Shown: positions 7,654-16,886, counted from the stretch's first letter. The stretch is DNA of 64,000 bases from SSC4 sp964443225 (GCA_964443225.1 CAYUCC010000002.1:73327-137326), one strand, 5' to 3'. Program-made: numbers and translations. Notes: generated by a model not told the origin, from the letters alone.

Positions 7654-10600
7654 TTACCCTATAGCGCTCTTGCGCAGCGTCAACAGCTGGCGCAGGTCCT
7701 CGGTCGACAACTCGGTCAGCCAGCCTTCGCCCGCGCCGACCACCGCCGCGGCCAGCGCTTTCTTGCGCTCGATCAGGTCGTCGATGGCCTCCTCCAACGT
7801 GCCGGCACAGACCAGCTTGTGCACCTGCACGTTGCGCGTCTGGCCAATGCGAAAGGCGCGGTCGGTGGCCTGGTTCTCCACCGCCGGGTTCCACCAGCGG
7901 TCGAAGTGAAAAACGTAGTTGGCCGCAGTCAAATTGAGACCCGTGCCGCCGGCCTTGAGTGACAGCACGAACAGCGCCGGCCCGCGGCCGCTTTGAAAAC
8001 GGGCCACCATCTCGTCACGCTTCTTCAACGGCGTGCCGCCATGCAGGAACAACACCTCCTGGCCAAAGGCTTCCTGCAGCTGGCGCTTGAGCAAATCGCC
8101 CATCTCGGCAAACTGGGTGAAAATCAGGGCGCGGTCCCCCTCGGCCAGCGCCTCCTCCAGCATCTCGTTCAATCGGGCCAGCTTGCCGGAGCGGTGCTCC
8201 GGCCCGTCGACACCAGGCTGCACGGCCGCGCTGCCGTCGGCCAGGAACTGCGCGGGGTGGTTGCACACCTGCTTCAACTTGAGCAGCGTCGCCAACACCA
8301 GCCCGCGGCGCTCGACGCCCTCGCTCTCCTCGACCCGTTTCAGCGAGTCTTCGACCACGGCCTGGTAAAGGGTGGCCTGCTCGGATGTCAGCGTGCAGTA
8401 GGTGGTCATCTCCAGCTTGTCGGGCAGGTCCTGGATCACCGTGGGGTCGGTCTTGACGCGGCGCAGGATGAAGGGCTGGGTCAGGGAACGGAGCTGCTGG
8501 GCTGCCTCTTCGTCGCCGGCCTGCTCGATGGGCCGCGCAAAACGGCCCTGGAAGTCGCGCTGCGAGCCGAGGTAGCCCGGGTTCAGGAAATGCATGATCG
8601 ACCACAGCTCGTCGAGCCGGTTCTCCACCGGCGTACCGGTCAGCGCAATGCGAAACCCGGCCGGCAGCTTGCGGATGGTCTGGGTCTGTTTGGCGCTGGG
8701 GTTCTTGATGTTCTGCGCCTCGTCCAGGATCACGTCGCTCCAGTCGATACCTTGCAGCAGCTCGGCGTCGCGGCGCGCCAGGGCGTAGCTGCTGATCACG
8801 ACGTCGTGCTCCCGTGCGGCCGCGCCAAAGTCTTCCCCGCGCCGCCGCTCCAGACCATGATGCACCATGACCTGCAATGGCGGCGCAAAACGCTCAATCT
8901 CGCGCTGCCAGTTGCTGACCACCGAGGTGGGACAGATAACCAGGGCCGGGTTTGCACCGTGCCTCGCAGCCGGATCAGCCGAACGCGCATCCAAAAGATA
9001 TGAGATTATCTGGATGGTCTTGCCCAATCCCATATCGTCTGCCAGGCAGGCGCCAAAACCCCAGCGGCGCAGGAAGGCCAGCCAGGAGAAGCCGCGCTGC
9101 TGGTAGGGACGCAGTTGGCCGTGAAACGCTGGCGGCTGCGGCAGCATAGCCATCTGGCCGGCCGAGGTGCGCAGCCCTTCCACCAGATCCACCAGCCAAC
9201 CCTCGGCGCTGACCCCGGCCACGCTTACGCCGGCGACCTCCTCGTCCTGCGCCAGCAGCAGACGCATCGCCTCCGGCAGCGACAGCTCGGTGGGCGTCTT
9301 CTGCTGCGCCTCCCAGAGCTTGATGGCGGCCTCGATCTGCGCCGGGTCGAGCACGGCCCACTGGCCGCGGATCTGCACCAGCGGCATCTTGAGCCTGGCC
9401 AGCCGCTCCAGCTCCTCGATGGTCAGTCTCTCGTCACCCAGGGCGAGCTCCCAGTCCACCGCCACGACACGCTCGAAGCTCATGCCGCCGACGCCGCCCG
9501 TCGGCCCTTGCTTGCGCGTGGGACGCAGCTTGATCCGGGCGCCCACGCGGTTGGCGGCCCCACGGCGGCCCCACCACTGCGGCGCCAGCACGCCAAAGCC
9601 GCTCTCCTCCAGCAGCAGCGCGGTCTCGCGCAGGAAGGTGTAGGCCTCGTCGGTGGTGAGCGCCGCCGCCTCGGGCCGCGCCGCGTGCAGGCTTGTCTCC
9701 ACCGGTGCGCAAAGCCGCGAGGCCTTGCCCAATCCGGCCAGCATACGCTCCTGCGGCTGGTCGAAGCGGCGGTCGAGGTAGCCCAACGTCGTGCCGCGCG
9801 CCCGCCAAACCTGCTCGGCCGGCACCAGCAGGCTCAGATCGTCCACGGCCTGCAGCAGGTAGCGCAGCGTCCAGGCGCGTGCCTCGCGGCGGACCGCACC
9901 GGCCTCGGGCGCCTCCAGCCGGAAGCAGAGGCGGAAGGCCGCACCCGCCTCGGTTTGGAGCTGGGCCAGCCACTCCTGGATCTGTTTCGACAGAGCACGC
10001 AGATTATGTTCGCTGTCGTCGAGCGCGGCGTCGGCACGCAGCAGCCCGTTGCGCCAGCGCAGCTCCGCCCGCACACCGGCACTGGTGGTGGGCTTGCGAT
10101 CCGGCGCGGTCCATTGGCGCACGTGCGTGTCGGTGATCGTGCGGAGAAAATCGGTCAGCAGGGCAGTTGGGGTGGAGAGAGCAGCAGCAGAATCGGCCAG
10201 CTTCACCGCCCGGCAAACAGGGGGCATGGCGGTCGCCAACTGGGTCAGCCGTGCCCGGTCAGCCGCGTCATCCAGCCAGGGCTGCCAGACCGCGCGATAG
10301 GCGTCTGGCCGGCCCCGCCAAGCTTCACCGGTGGTCTGCGCCATGGCCAGCAGGCTGGGCACAAAACGCTGGCGGACCAACAGACTGAGCGCAAAACGGG
10401 CCGCCAGCCGCCAGAAGCGCACGTCCGCGCCCAGGACCAGGCCCGGCGGCAGTTGATCACGCGCCGGCAGATGGATCAGCCAGCGAAGGGCACGCTCTGG
10501 AGATAACACGCAACCCGCAACATGCCACACAGCCAGCGCTGGCCCGTCACCGTTTGCGTCTTCGGCCTCCCACAGCAGCTCCGGCGACGGCAGCGGCCGG

Positions 10601-10842
10601 TTGCTGCGACTGGGCAGCGTAACGGCCAGCGTGAGGACGGTGGCTGCCACGTCGACTGGCAGGCTGTGCAGAACCTGAGTCAGCGCGTCGGCGCCAGCCG
10701 CAAAGGGATGGCGGTCGACCTTGGGTCGCCGGCCGCGCCGCGCGGGTGCGGGCGCGGTCACAGTCTCGCCCCAGATAGCCAGGCCGGCACTCGGCAATAT
10801 GGGATGATCAGCAGGAAGCCAGGTCGCGTGAAGGACAAACAT
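7654..10842 (-). CDS. SNF2-family DEAD/DEAH-box ATPase
   Basis: This 1062-residue protein has a long N-terminal accessory region (about 1-570, as in the bacterial SNF2 group), followed by the two RecA-like lobes. Visible motifs are I (DDMGLGKT, near residue 600), II (DEAQ, near 706), III (ALTGTPVENRLDELWSI), V (SLKAGGTGLNLT) and VI (QATDRAFRIGQ). The set is complete, so the ATPase is probably active and translocates on double-stranded DNA. It forms an operon with the SWIM gene 90 bp downstream. The family is linked to chromatin remodelling in eukaryotes and to RapA-like recycling or repair in bacteria; which applies here cannot be told. Confidence 0.95.
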   Translation of the reverse strand: MFVLHATWLPADHPILPSAGLAIWGETVTAPAPARRGRRPKVDRHPFAAGADALTQVLHSLPVDVAATVLTLAVTLPSRSNRPLPSPELLWEAEDANGDGPALAVWHVAGCVLSPERALRWLIHLPARDQLPPGLVLGADVRFWRLAARFALSLLVRQRFVPSLLAMAQTTGEAWRGRPDAYRAVWQPWLDDAADRARLTQLATAMPPVCRAVKLADSAAALSTPTALLTDFLRTITDTHVRQWTAPDRKPTTSAGVRAELRWRNGLLRADAALDDSEHNLRALSKQIQEWLAQLQTEAGAAFRLCFRLEAPEAGAVRREARAWTLRYLLQAVDDLSLLVPAEQVWRARGTTLGYLDRRFDQPQERMLAGLGKASRLCAPVETSLHAARPEAAALTTDEAYTFLRETALLLEESGFGVLAPQWWGRRGAANRVGARIKLRPTRKQGPTGGVGGMSFERVVAVDWELALGDERLTIEELERLARLKMPLVQIRGQWAVLDPAQIEAAIKLWEAQQKTPTELSLPEAMRLLLAQDEEVAGVSVAGVSAEGWLVDLVEGLRTSAGQMAMLPQPPAFHGQLRPYQQRGFSWLAFLRRWGFGACLADDMGLGKTIQIISYLLDARSADPAARHGANPALVICPTSVVSNWQREIERFAPPLQVMVHHGLERRRGEDFGAAAREHDVVISSYALARRDAELLQGIDWSDVILDEAQNIKNPSAKQTQTIRKLPAGFRIALTGTPVENRLDELWSIMHFLNPGYLGSQRDFQGRFARPIEQAGDEEAAQQLRSLTQPFILRRVKTDPTVIQDLPDKLEMTTYCTLTSEQATLYQAVVEDSLKRVEESEGVERRGLVLATLLKLKQVCNHPAQFLADGSAAVQPGVDGPEHRSGKLARLNEMLEEALAEGDRALIFTQFAEMGDLLKRQLQEAFGQEVLFLHGGTPLKKRDEMVARFQSGRGPALFVLSLKAGGTGLNLTAANYVFHFDRWWNPAVENQATDRAFRIGQTRNVQVHKLVCAGTLEEAIDDLIERKKALAAAVVGAGEGWLTELSTEDLRQLLTLRKSAIG

Positions 10843-11158
10843 GGTTATTCCGTCAGTGGTGAGCAGCGGCTCGCAGGAATCGGGACGAGCCGTATGGCGT
10901 GTATCTTAGCCCCATCAGCCCGTTCTGTCAATGCGCGGGTTGGAGCGCGCTGGACCGGCAATCTCGAATCGAGCGCCATCTGTCCCCCTGCTGCGGGCGC
11001 GGGCTGCCCAGCGCGCACCAACGCCGCGTACAGCACCCGCCAGCGCCGCCCACCCGACCCTTTTCGAAACACAAAGTCCCCACGCTCACGCAATAAACGA
11101 TCTCCAAACGATCGTATGTTACGATCAGGGCACTTCATGAGAAAAGGAGATGCTCACA
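10843..11158. promoter_or_regulatory. Divergent intergenic region with candidate operator
   Basis: This 316-bp space separates the SNF2 gene from the SH3b gene. Two direct copies of AAACGATC, 11 bp apart (11095 and 11106), run into a short palindrome (GATCGTA-TGT-TACGATC, 11110-11126) that lies 18 bp before the AAAGGAG of the plus-strand gene. This is a candidate regulator site. I see no clear -35/-10 pair and nothing else recognisable. Confidence 0.35.
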
Positions 11159-12508
11159 ATGGCAAAACTCAAACTGATCGGCCTGACCGTCTGCGTCCTG
11201 TTGGTCCTGCTCCTGCCGGCCGCCGCCGGCGCATCGCACTCGTACCAGGGCGGCGGCACGACCGGAATCGGCAGTGGTGTCAACGGCCCGGGGCAGCAGC
11301 CCGGCGCCGGCCTCATACAGACCATCCGCGCCACGGCGCCGGCCGCCACCTATTCCTTCGACACCAACGATGGTGCGTGGTCACTGGGCAGCAACGCCCA
11401 AAGTGCACGCAGCATCGCGCGCGGCCAGCTGCTGATGCAGCTCGATGCGACGAACACCTTCATCTGGTCGCTGAACGAGCGTCCCCTGGGTGACTTCTAC
11501 GTCGAGGTGGATACGGCCCACCAGGCGGGCGCGATCGACAACTTCTTCGGTCTCATCTTCCGCATGCAGGACACGGAGAATTTTTACCTGGCGGTCGTCA
11601 GCAGCGATGGCCAGTTCACCCTGGGCAAATACGTCGACGACTCTTTCACAACGCTGGCGCGCTGGACTCCTACCGATGCGCTGAACGCCGGCGAAGGCGG
11701 TCGCAATCGCCTGGGACTGTTGGCGCTGGGCGATGAGATCACCCTGCTGGCCAACGGCCAGGAGCTGACGAGCATTCAGGATGCCAGCTTCACCCAGGGT
11801 GCCTGGGGACTGACGTTAGGGTCCATCGACTCTGACGCAACCGCCGTGGCGTTCGACAACGCCAGCGTATGGCTGCCCAACACCACCCCAACCGCACCGC
11901 AGCAACCTGGAATCGGCGGCAGCGGTGACCGCCAGGCACCAGGCAACACCACCAGCGGCGATGCCACGGTCGCCCCCGCCGTGCTGAACGTGCGCAGCGG
12001 GCCATCGACCAATTATCCCGTCATCAGCACGCTCAAGCAGGGCGCCACCGTCCGCATCATCGGCCGCAGCGCTGACAACACCTGGGTCAAAATCGAGCTG
12101 TTTGGCCGCGATCAGGCGTGGGTCGCCACGACCTTTCTCGATCTGCGCATAGACCTGCGCACGGTGCCGTTTGCCCTGGCGCCGCCCCCACCCGCAGTTG
12201 CCGCCACGCCAACTCCCAAACCCGCGGTTCGCAGCAACGTCGCCTACCTGGTGATCGAAAACCACGTCGGCCGCTATCTGACGGTGCAGGTCAACGACAA
12301 GAACTTCGTGGTGGCCGGCAAAACGGGCGACGTCCCAGGCCGTTACACCTTCGAGCTGCAGGGCACCGGTCAGTATCGCGTGGCAGCCCAACTGCCCAAC
12401 GAAGGTTCCCACAACTTCGATCTGTACGTGGTAGACAACCCCAGCCAGTGTGCCAACCGCACCGGCTGCGTCGCCCTCGGCCAGACGTACCTTCAAACCT
12501 ACTACTGA
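11159..12508 (+). CDS. Secreted protein: LamG-like domain, SH3b domain, LVIENH C-terminal domain
   Basis: A 449-residue exported protein. I prefer the ATG nine bases inside the longest frame, because AAAGGAG then has normal spacing. Residues 1-25 form a signal peptide ending near AAAGAS. Residues about 60-235 look like a concanavalin/LamG-type sandwich (FDTNDGAWSLG... FGLIFRMQDTENFYLAVV). Residues about 268-330 are a bacterial SH3b domain (LNVRSGPSTNYPVISTLKQG). The last 90 residues begin LVIENHVG and form a beta-rich domain. A similar end occurs in the SH3b protein at 15501-16355. SH3b domains bind cell-wall or surface polymers, so an envelope-bound role is likely. No catalytic motif is seen. 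Confidence 0.8.
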   Translation: MAKLKLIGLTVCVLLVLLLPAAAGASHSYQGGGTTGIGSGVNGPGQQPGAGLIQTIRATAPAATYSFDTNDGAWSLGSNAQSARSIARGQLLMQLDATNTFIWSLNERPLGDFYVEVDTAHQAGAIDNFFGLIFRMQDTENFYLAVVSSDGQFTLGKYVDDSFTTLARWTPTDALNAGEGGRNRLGLLALGDEITLLANGQELTSIQDASFTQGAWGLTLGSIDSDATAVAFDNASVWLPNTTPTAPQQPGIGGSGDRQAPGNTTSGDATVAPAVLNVRSGPSTNYPVISTLKQGATVRIIGRSADNTWVKIELFGRDQAWVATTFLDLRIDLRTVPFALAPPPPAVAATPTPKPAVRSNVAYLVIENHVGRYLTVQVNDKNFVVAGKTGDVPGRYTFELQGTGQYRVAAQLPNEGSHNFDLYVVDNPSQCANRTGCVALGQTYLQTYY

Positions 12509-12516
12509 GCGATCAT

Positions 12517-12552
12517 CCTCCCTGCGACAGTCATTGGACTGCCGCAGGGAGG
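12517..12552 (+). terminator. Hairpin after the SH3b gene
   Basis: Perfect 10-bp arms (CCTCCCTGCG and CGCAGGGAGG) with an inner CAGTC/GGACTG pairing begin 8 bp after the stop codon. Only a weak T-run (GATTTTA) follows, so it could be a terminator or an mRNA 3'-end stabiliser. Confidence 0.6.
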
Positions 12553-12606
12553 CGTTCCCCCGTTGATTTTACCCAGCATTATCCTCGCAATACGTCCTTG
12601 CCTATT

Positions 12607-12626
12607 CGTACTCGTACTCGTACTCG
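12607..12626. repeat. GTACTC hexamer microsatellite
   Basis: Three tandem copies of CGTACT lie between the SH3b gene and the DUF4143 ATPase promoter. The same hexamer is expanded at 48033-48365, in both orientations. Confidence 0.7.
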
Positions 12627-12704
12627 ATCGTTGCCGCGACTCTGAGTAGTAGCGGGAGTTGTTGTAGCACAAAATGGGCGGATAGCCTACTCGGGGTTAT
12701 CGCA

Positions 12705-12734
12705 CTTGACAACGGTGTATTTTTCGGCTATTAT
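12705..12734 (+). promoter_or_regulatory. Sigma70-type promoter of the DUF4143 ATPase gene
   Basis: TTGACA (12705-12710), an 18-bp spacer, then TATTAT (12729-12734), about 45 bp before the start codon. The -10 hexamer lies inside the large palindrome at 12725-12757. Confidence 0.7.
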
Positions 12735-12757
12735 GCATTCAGAATGCATTATAGCCG
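12725..12757. promoter_or_regulatory. 33-bp palindrome covering the -10 box (candidate operator)
   Basis: Centred on base 12741, 15 of 16 base pairs are symmetric. The core is ATGCATTC-A-GAATGCAT and the outer arms are CGGCTAT and ATAGCCG. It overlaps the -10 and the expected start site, so a bound dimer would block transcription. In RNA it could also fold just 5' of the Shine-Dalgarno. The operator role is inference from position and symmetry. Confidence 0.6.
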
Positions 12758-12778
12758 GTCTTGTTCGAGGTTGATGCC

Positions 12779-14002
12779 ATGTACATCCCACGCACGCTCG
12801 AAGCGCACGTTGCCAGGGCGTCACACCAGTTTCCTGTGGTGCTGCTCACGGGCGCCCGGCAGGTGGGGAAAACAACCCTGCTGCGTCAACTCAGTCTGCC
12901 TGATCGCACCTACGTGACGCTGGATGATCCCCTGGTTCTGAGCCTGGCCAAATCCGACCCCGCCCTCTTCATGCAGCGTTTTCCACCGCCCGTGCTCATC
13001 GACGAGATTCAGTATGCCGTCGGGCTCCTACCATACATCAAGATGGCCGCCGATCAGGCCCACCAGCCTGGCCTATTCTGGCTCACCGGTTCGCAGCAGT
13101 TCCACCTGATGCAGGGAGTATCCGAATCCCTGGCCGGCCGCGTGGCGGTGATCCACCTGCTGAGCCTGTCGCGTCGCGAGCTGCTGGGACAGGGCCCGGA
13201 CGCCCATCCGTTCTTGCCGACACCGGACGAGATGGCACAGCGGGTTGGCCAGGGCGGGAAGATCACCCTGCCCGAACTCTACCGCCTGATCTGGCGTGGG
13301 TCGCTGCCAGCGATTGCCTTGAATGATACAATCGATCGCGACCTGTTCTACAGCGCCTACGTGCAGACCTACCTGCAGCGCGATGTCCGCGACCTGGCCC
13401 GCGTCGGCGATGAGATGGCGTTCTTGCGCTTTTTGCGCGCCACAGCCGCCCGCACCGGCCAGCTCCTGAACCTGGCCGAGCTGGCACGCGATGCCGACGT
13501 TGCGCCGAACACGGCCAAAAATTGGCTTTCCATCCTGCTGACCGCAGAGATCGTCTATCTCCTCGAACCGTACTACACCAACTTGAACAAGCGCCTGGTC
13601 AAGGCACCCAAGCTCTATTTCCTCGACACCGGCCTCGCCGCTTACCTTACGGCATGGGCCAGCGCGGCCACACTCGAGGCGGGTGCCATGGCCGGCCCGA
13701 TCCTGGAGACCTGGGTCGTCGCCGAGCTGCTCAAGAGCTACTGGCACAACGGCAAGCAGGCGCCGTTCTATTACTACCGCGATCGTGACCAGAAGGAAAT
13801 CGACCTGCTCCTGGTGCAGGATGCTGTCGCGTACCCCCTGGAAATCAAACGAACCGCCTCACCGGGGCGCGATGACCTGCGGCATTTCCAGGTCCTGCCG
13901 CAGCTCGGTCTCCCTACCGGTCCGGGCGGCGTGATCTGCCTGGCGGAGCAGTCCCTGCCGCTGACTGCGACCACTCAGTCGATCCCTGTTTGGATGCTTT
14001 GA
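12779..14002 (+). CDS. AAA-family ATPase with DUF4143 C-terminal domain
   Basis: A 407-residue protein. I start at the ATG behind GAGG rather than the TTG 18 bases upstream. The N-terminal AAA_14-type ATPase has Walker A GARQVGKTT (G25-T33) and Walker B VLIDEIQ (about 73-79). A winged-helix-like stretch follows (ELARDADVAPNTAKNWLSIL). The DUF4143 end has KEIDLLL and LEIKRT, an arrangement like a PD-(D/E)xK nuclease fold. Such proteins are widespread, often single-gene, and of unknown function; links to mobile elements or defence have been suggested. It stands alone behind its own strong promoter and palindrome, unlike its operon-borne neighbours, which fits a recently acquired, self-controlled gene. 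Confidence 0.88.
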   Translation: MYIPRTLEAHVARASHQFPVVLLTGARQVGKTTLLRQLSLPDRTYVTLDDPLVLSLAKSDPALFMQRFPPPVLIDEIQYAVGLLPYIKMAADQAHQPGLFWLTGSQQFHLMQGVSESLAGRVAVIHLLSLSRRELLGQGPDAHPFLPTPDEMAQRVGQGGKITLPELYRLIWRGSLPAIALNDTIDRDLFYSAYVQTYLQRDVRDLARVGDEMAFLRFLRATAARTGQLLNLAELARDADVAPNTAKNWLSILLTAEIVYLLEPYYTNLNKRLVKAPKLYFLDTGLAAYLTAWASAATLEAGAMAGPILETWVVAELLKSYWHNGKQAPFYYYRDRDQKEIDLLLVQDAVAYPLEIKRTASPGRDDLRHFQVLPQLGLPTGPGGVICLAEQSLPLTATTQSIPVWML

Positions 14003-14055
14003 TCTTCTGGTTCGAAAACGGTAAGTGCTTCTGTCGTTCAGATAGCTTGTCGCAA

Positions 14056-15369
14056 TTACTTGACCTTGTCGGAATTTGACCCAACCGTGAGGTTACAGTC
14101 CTCTTTTTGTGAAGGGGCATCCGAACAGACGCGCTCTCCTTGTTGGTTTGTGAAACAGAGGAAGCCTTTGGAGGTCTTCTCCATTTTGATCGCAGTGGAC
14201 GGTGGCACAAACGCCGCTGGCCACAGCGTGCAGTCCGAATACCAGGCTCCAGTCAAGTCAGCAGCAGACAGCCTGGCGCCAGTCAGGTCCGCCTCACCCA
14301 GAACAGCACCTCTGAGGTCCGCACCAGTCAAATCAGCATCGGTCAAGCGCGCCATAAATAGGTACGCTTCCTGCAGATTCGCTTCGCTCAGGTTGGCATT
14401 CGTCAGAGTGGCTCTGCGAAGATCTGTGTTACTCAAGTTCGCTCCACTCAGGTCAGCATTCGCCAGATTGGCACGGTTTAGGCGTGTGTTGCTTAAGTGA
14501 GCCCCGGTCAGGTTGGCATTCGTCAAAGTGGCTCTGCGGAGGTCTGTGTCGCTTAGGTTGGCCCCACTCAGGTTGGTACCCTGCAACGTGCTTTGTTGAA
14601 GATCGGCTTCCGATAGGTCAACACCGGCCAGGTCTGCTCCTGGTTTGCCGACGGTCACGATCTCCCAGGCCAGACGCCACTTGGCGTCAACCAGAATAGT
14701 TTCGCTGCGAAAACTGGATAGATGGCGTAGATCAACCCCTGCCAGGTTTGCCCCAGTCAGGTCAGCACCCTCAAGCTCGGCATAAGACAGGGCGGCCCCC
14801 TCCAGGTTGGCCTCCCGAAGGTTGGCGCCGCGCAGGTCGGAACGCGCCAAGTTGGCGCGCGTGAGATCGGCACGCGTGAACTTGCAGTCGCGCAGGTCAG
14901 CATCGGCGAGGTCGGCCCCCGCCAGCTGACGACCGTCCGCACCCTGGTTGACGATCTCCCAGACCAGGTAGATGTGGGCTTCTATCTCGGTCGTGTCATC
15001 CAGAATAGCGCCCCGCAGGTTGACATTGTCGAGATGGGCCCTGCGCAGATTAGCGCCGCGCAGATCGCTGCCGCTCAGGTCTGCATCAATTAGCGAGGCA
15101 TCACGAAGATCGGCCTTGCTCAGATCGGCACCGCGCAAATCTGCGAAGGACAGTTGTGCCTTGCGCAAGTCGCGCCCGGCAAATTGAGCGGAGACACAAG
15201 CTGGTGGACAGCCTGGTGCTGGCTTTTGGCGTTCTTGGGATAGTGCGTTCAGCACCATCAGGGCGGGATAGATCAAGGGGACCAACCCCCAAAAGAGCTT
15301 CCAAAAGAGCTTCCACCTTGATCGATGGACCTGCCCGCTTTTTGGTGCGTCCTCGTGTGGTTGGTTCAT
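14056..15369 (-). CDS. Membrane-anchored pentapeptide-repeat protein
   Basis: This 437-residue protein starts behind AGGAG. A membrane segment at about 20-45 (LFWKLFWGLVPLIYPALMVLNAL) precedes long runs of A(D/N)LxX pentapeptides (about 66-385), which form a right-handed quadrilateral beta-helix. The helix is broken twice by a similar insert (VWEIVNQGADG and AWEIVTVGKPG), each followed by restart of the repeats, which suggests internal duplication of a repeat block plus insert. The final 50 residues hold four cysteines and no repeat. The role is unknown; such proteins are usually structural or protein-binding. A stop lies 54 bp from the convergent ATPase stop. Confidence 0.88.
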   Translation of the reverse strand: MNQPHEDAPKSGQVHRSRWKLFWKLFWGLVPLIYPALMVLNALSQERQKPAPGCPPACVSAQFAGRDLRKAQLSFADLRGADLSKADLRDASLIDADLSGSDLRGANLRRAHLDNVNLRGAILDDTTEIEAHIYLVWEIVNQGADGRQLAGADLADADLRDCKFTRADLTRANLARSDLRGANLREANLEGAALSYAELEGADLTGANLAGVDLRHLSSFRSETILVDAKWRLAWEIVTVGKPGADLAGVDLSEADLQQSTLQGTNLSGANLSDTDLRRATLTNANLTGAHLSNTRLNRANLANADLSGANLSNTDLRRATLTNANLSEANLQEAYLFMARLTDADLTGADLRGAVLGEADLTGARLSAADLTGAWYSDCTLWPAAFVPPSTAIKMEKTSKGFLCFTNQQGERVCSDAPSQKEDCNLTVGSNSDKVK

Positions 15370-15500
15370 GCTATACTCCTGTCTGCACTTTAGCAGATGT
15401 CAGGCTTATGTCGATTGAACCGGTCAATGAGAGCGATCCCTGATGCCACACCCGAGCCGCCAGGCTGGAAGGCAGGAGCGAACCTGCCAGCCTATCTTCC

Positions 15501-16355
15501 TCACGAACACCCCGCCGGCGGTTCCATCACATATACCGGATAGGGTTGCCGAGGGGAAGTGGGAAAACAGGTGGGGCAACCAGGCGCCAACATGTCGCGC
15601 GTGATCGGGGATACATATGAACGACCAGCTTCGACATCGACCTCTACCGTACGCCGGCTGTGCTGCAAGATCTCCACGATAAACGTGTGCCGGCCTGGAT
15701 CCAATTGAAAGGATATCCTGCTCGGCACGTCGTTCTGCTTGGGTAACACCCAATACTGGCCAGGCACATTTACTTCCTCAACCAGGATACCGGGTCCTGG
15801 CACCGTGTCGTGATTTTCGATCACCAGCACCCCCTTGCCCGGCGCTGGCCTCTGATACCAGCTTGGACACGTCGCCGTCGCCGCGGCCACCGTGGCAGGT
15901 ACAGTCGTGGGTATGGATGTCGGTCGCGGTCGCGGTGTTGGCGGCGGGGGTACGCTCGTTATCAGCGGCGCCTTAGCCGCCGCGGCATTGGGCACCACCA
16001 ATTGCCCGCTGATCCACCCCTTTTGTCCAGCCGCACGACCTGGCCCCGGATAGACGATCTGCCACCACACCGGTGGTCGGCTTTGTCCGCTGACTTCGAG
16101 CACTTGCCCCTTTTTGACCTGTCCGATCAGGGGATAGGCTGTGCTGGGACCAGTGCGTATATTGACGACGGTACTCCGCACGGTGACTGCCGCTCCCCGT
16201 GGCGTTGACCGCACCACTACTGTCGCTGTGCCCGTTGGTGTGGCCGCGAACGCCAGCGATTCATTCGTCACAACGCGAATTGGTGAGGCCGCAGCCTGTC
16301 CAACCGCCGACACGATCACTACCGCGAAAACAAGACATAACGTAAGTCGCAACAT
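15501..16355 (-). CDS. Secreted SH3b protein with LVIENH C-terminal domain
   Basis: This 284-residue protein starts at an ATG 5 bp after GGGAGG; the longer frame upstream lacks a ribosome site. It has a signal peptide (MLRLTLCLVFAVVIVSAVGQAAA), an SH3b domain at about 58-125 (VVNIRTGPSTAYPLIGQVKKGQ... KGWISGQLV), a Pro/Thr linker, and a C-terminal domain beginning LVIENHDTVPG. The last domain matches the end of the 11159-12508 protein in its opening motif, length and position after SH3b. Three cysteines occur close to the C-terminus. Binding to the envelope or a surface polymer is likely; no enzymatic residues are seen. Confidence 0.78.
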   Translation of the reverse strand: MLRLTLCLVFAVVIVSAVGQAAASPIRVVTNESLAFAATPTGTATVVVRSTPRGAAVTVRSTVVNIRTGPSTAYPLIGQVKKGQVLEVSGQSRPPVWWQIVYPGPGRAAGQKGWISGQLVVPNAAAAKAPLITSVPPPPTPRPRPTSIPTTVPATVAAATATCPSWYQRPAPGKGVLVIENHDTVPGPGILVEEVNVPGQYWVLPKQNDVPSRISFQLDPGRHTFIVEILQHSRRTVEVDVEAGRSYVSPITRDMLAPGCPTCFPTSPRQPYPVYVMEPPAGCS

Positions 16356-16552
16356 AGATGCCTCCCACGGCCACATACAGTGAGAGCTTGGCCAACGTCT
16401 CTCACTTTCAAACGGGGCTGCGGCCGTTGTCCCTCACAGACCCTCTACTTCCAGCCAGGTCTGGCTCACGTGGTTACAGCAAACCCATGCTGCCTGCCGG
16501 GGGCCAACGCGCCACAGCAGTTCCTGCAGACCACGGGTCCCCATAAGAAAAC

Positions 16553-16592
16553 GCCAGTCGTTGGCGCGTTTAATGACGCACCAACGACTGGC
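16553..16592. repeat. Intergenic hairpin
   Basis: Perfect 12-bp arms (GCCAGTCGTTGG and CCAACGACTGGC) lie with a partly paired loop between the divergent SH3b and CAP genes. There is no T-run and no known class. Confidence 0.5.
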
Positions 16593-16806
16593 TACGAAAG
16601 AAGTTATGGGATCGCCTGACCGGGGTCTTACAGACGTTCATGGGTTGATCTCTTCTCGGCCGTCGCCCAATCACCACGACGAACACACTACATTCATTAA
16701 ACACCCGGCTGCGGTAGTTGTCAAACCGACTACGCGTACGGGAAGAACTCATCATGCCACCAGGCTGTGAACAGCACTACCGGTCGCATGCGCAGCGAAC
16801 TGGCAA

Positions 16807-16886
16807 AGGGCTTGTAAAAGAATAACTTACCGTTCTTTGCGACGAATGCCGGTCATTTTGCAGGAAGTTGTTCTTTTACAAGCCCT
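16807..16886. mobile_element. MITE-like palindromic element, copy 1
   Basis: An 80-bp element with 22-bp terminal inverted repeats (outer end AGGGCTTGTAAAAGAA) that differ at one position. A second 80-bp copy lies at 56296-56375 in the opposite orientation. Their 36-bp centres match at about 29 of 36 positions when one is reversed, so they are true relatives. There is no coding capacity and no clear target-site duplication. The rest of this 680-bp intergenic region holds the 16553 hairpin and nothing else recognisable. Confidence 0.75.

Noticed and set aside
9115..10506. 463-codon frame antisense to the SNF2 gene
   Set aside because: It lies opposite a well-conserved helicase, and its Arg/Gln/His-rich sequence is typical of antisense frames in GC-rich DNA.
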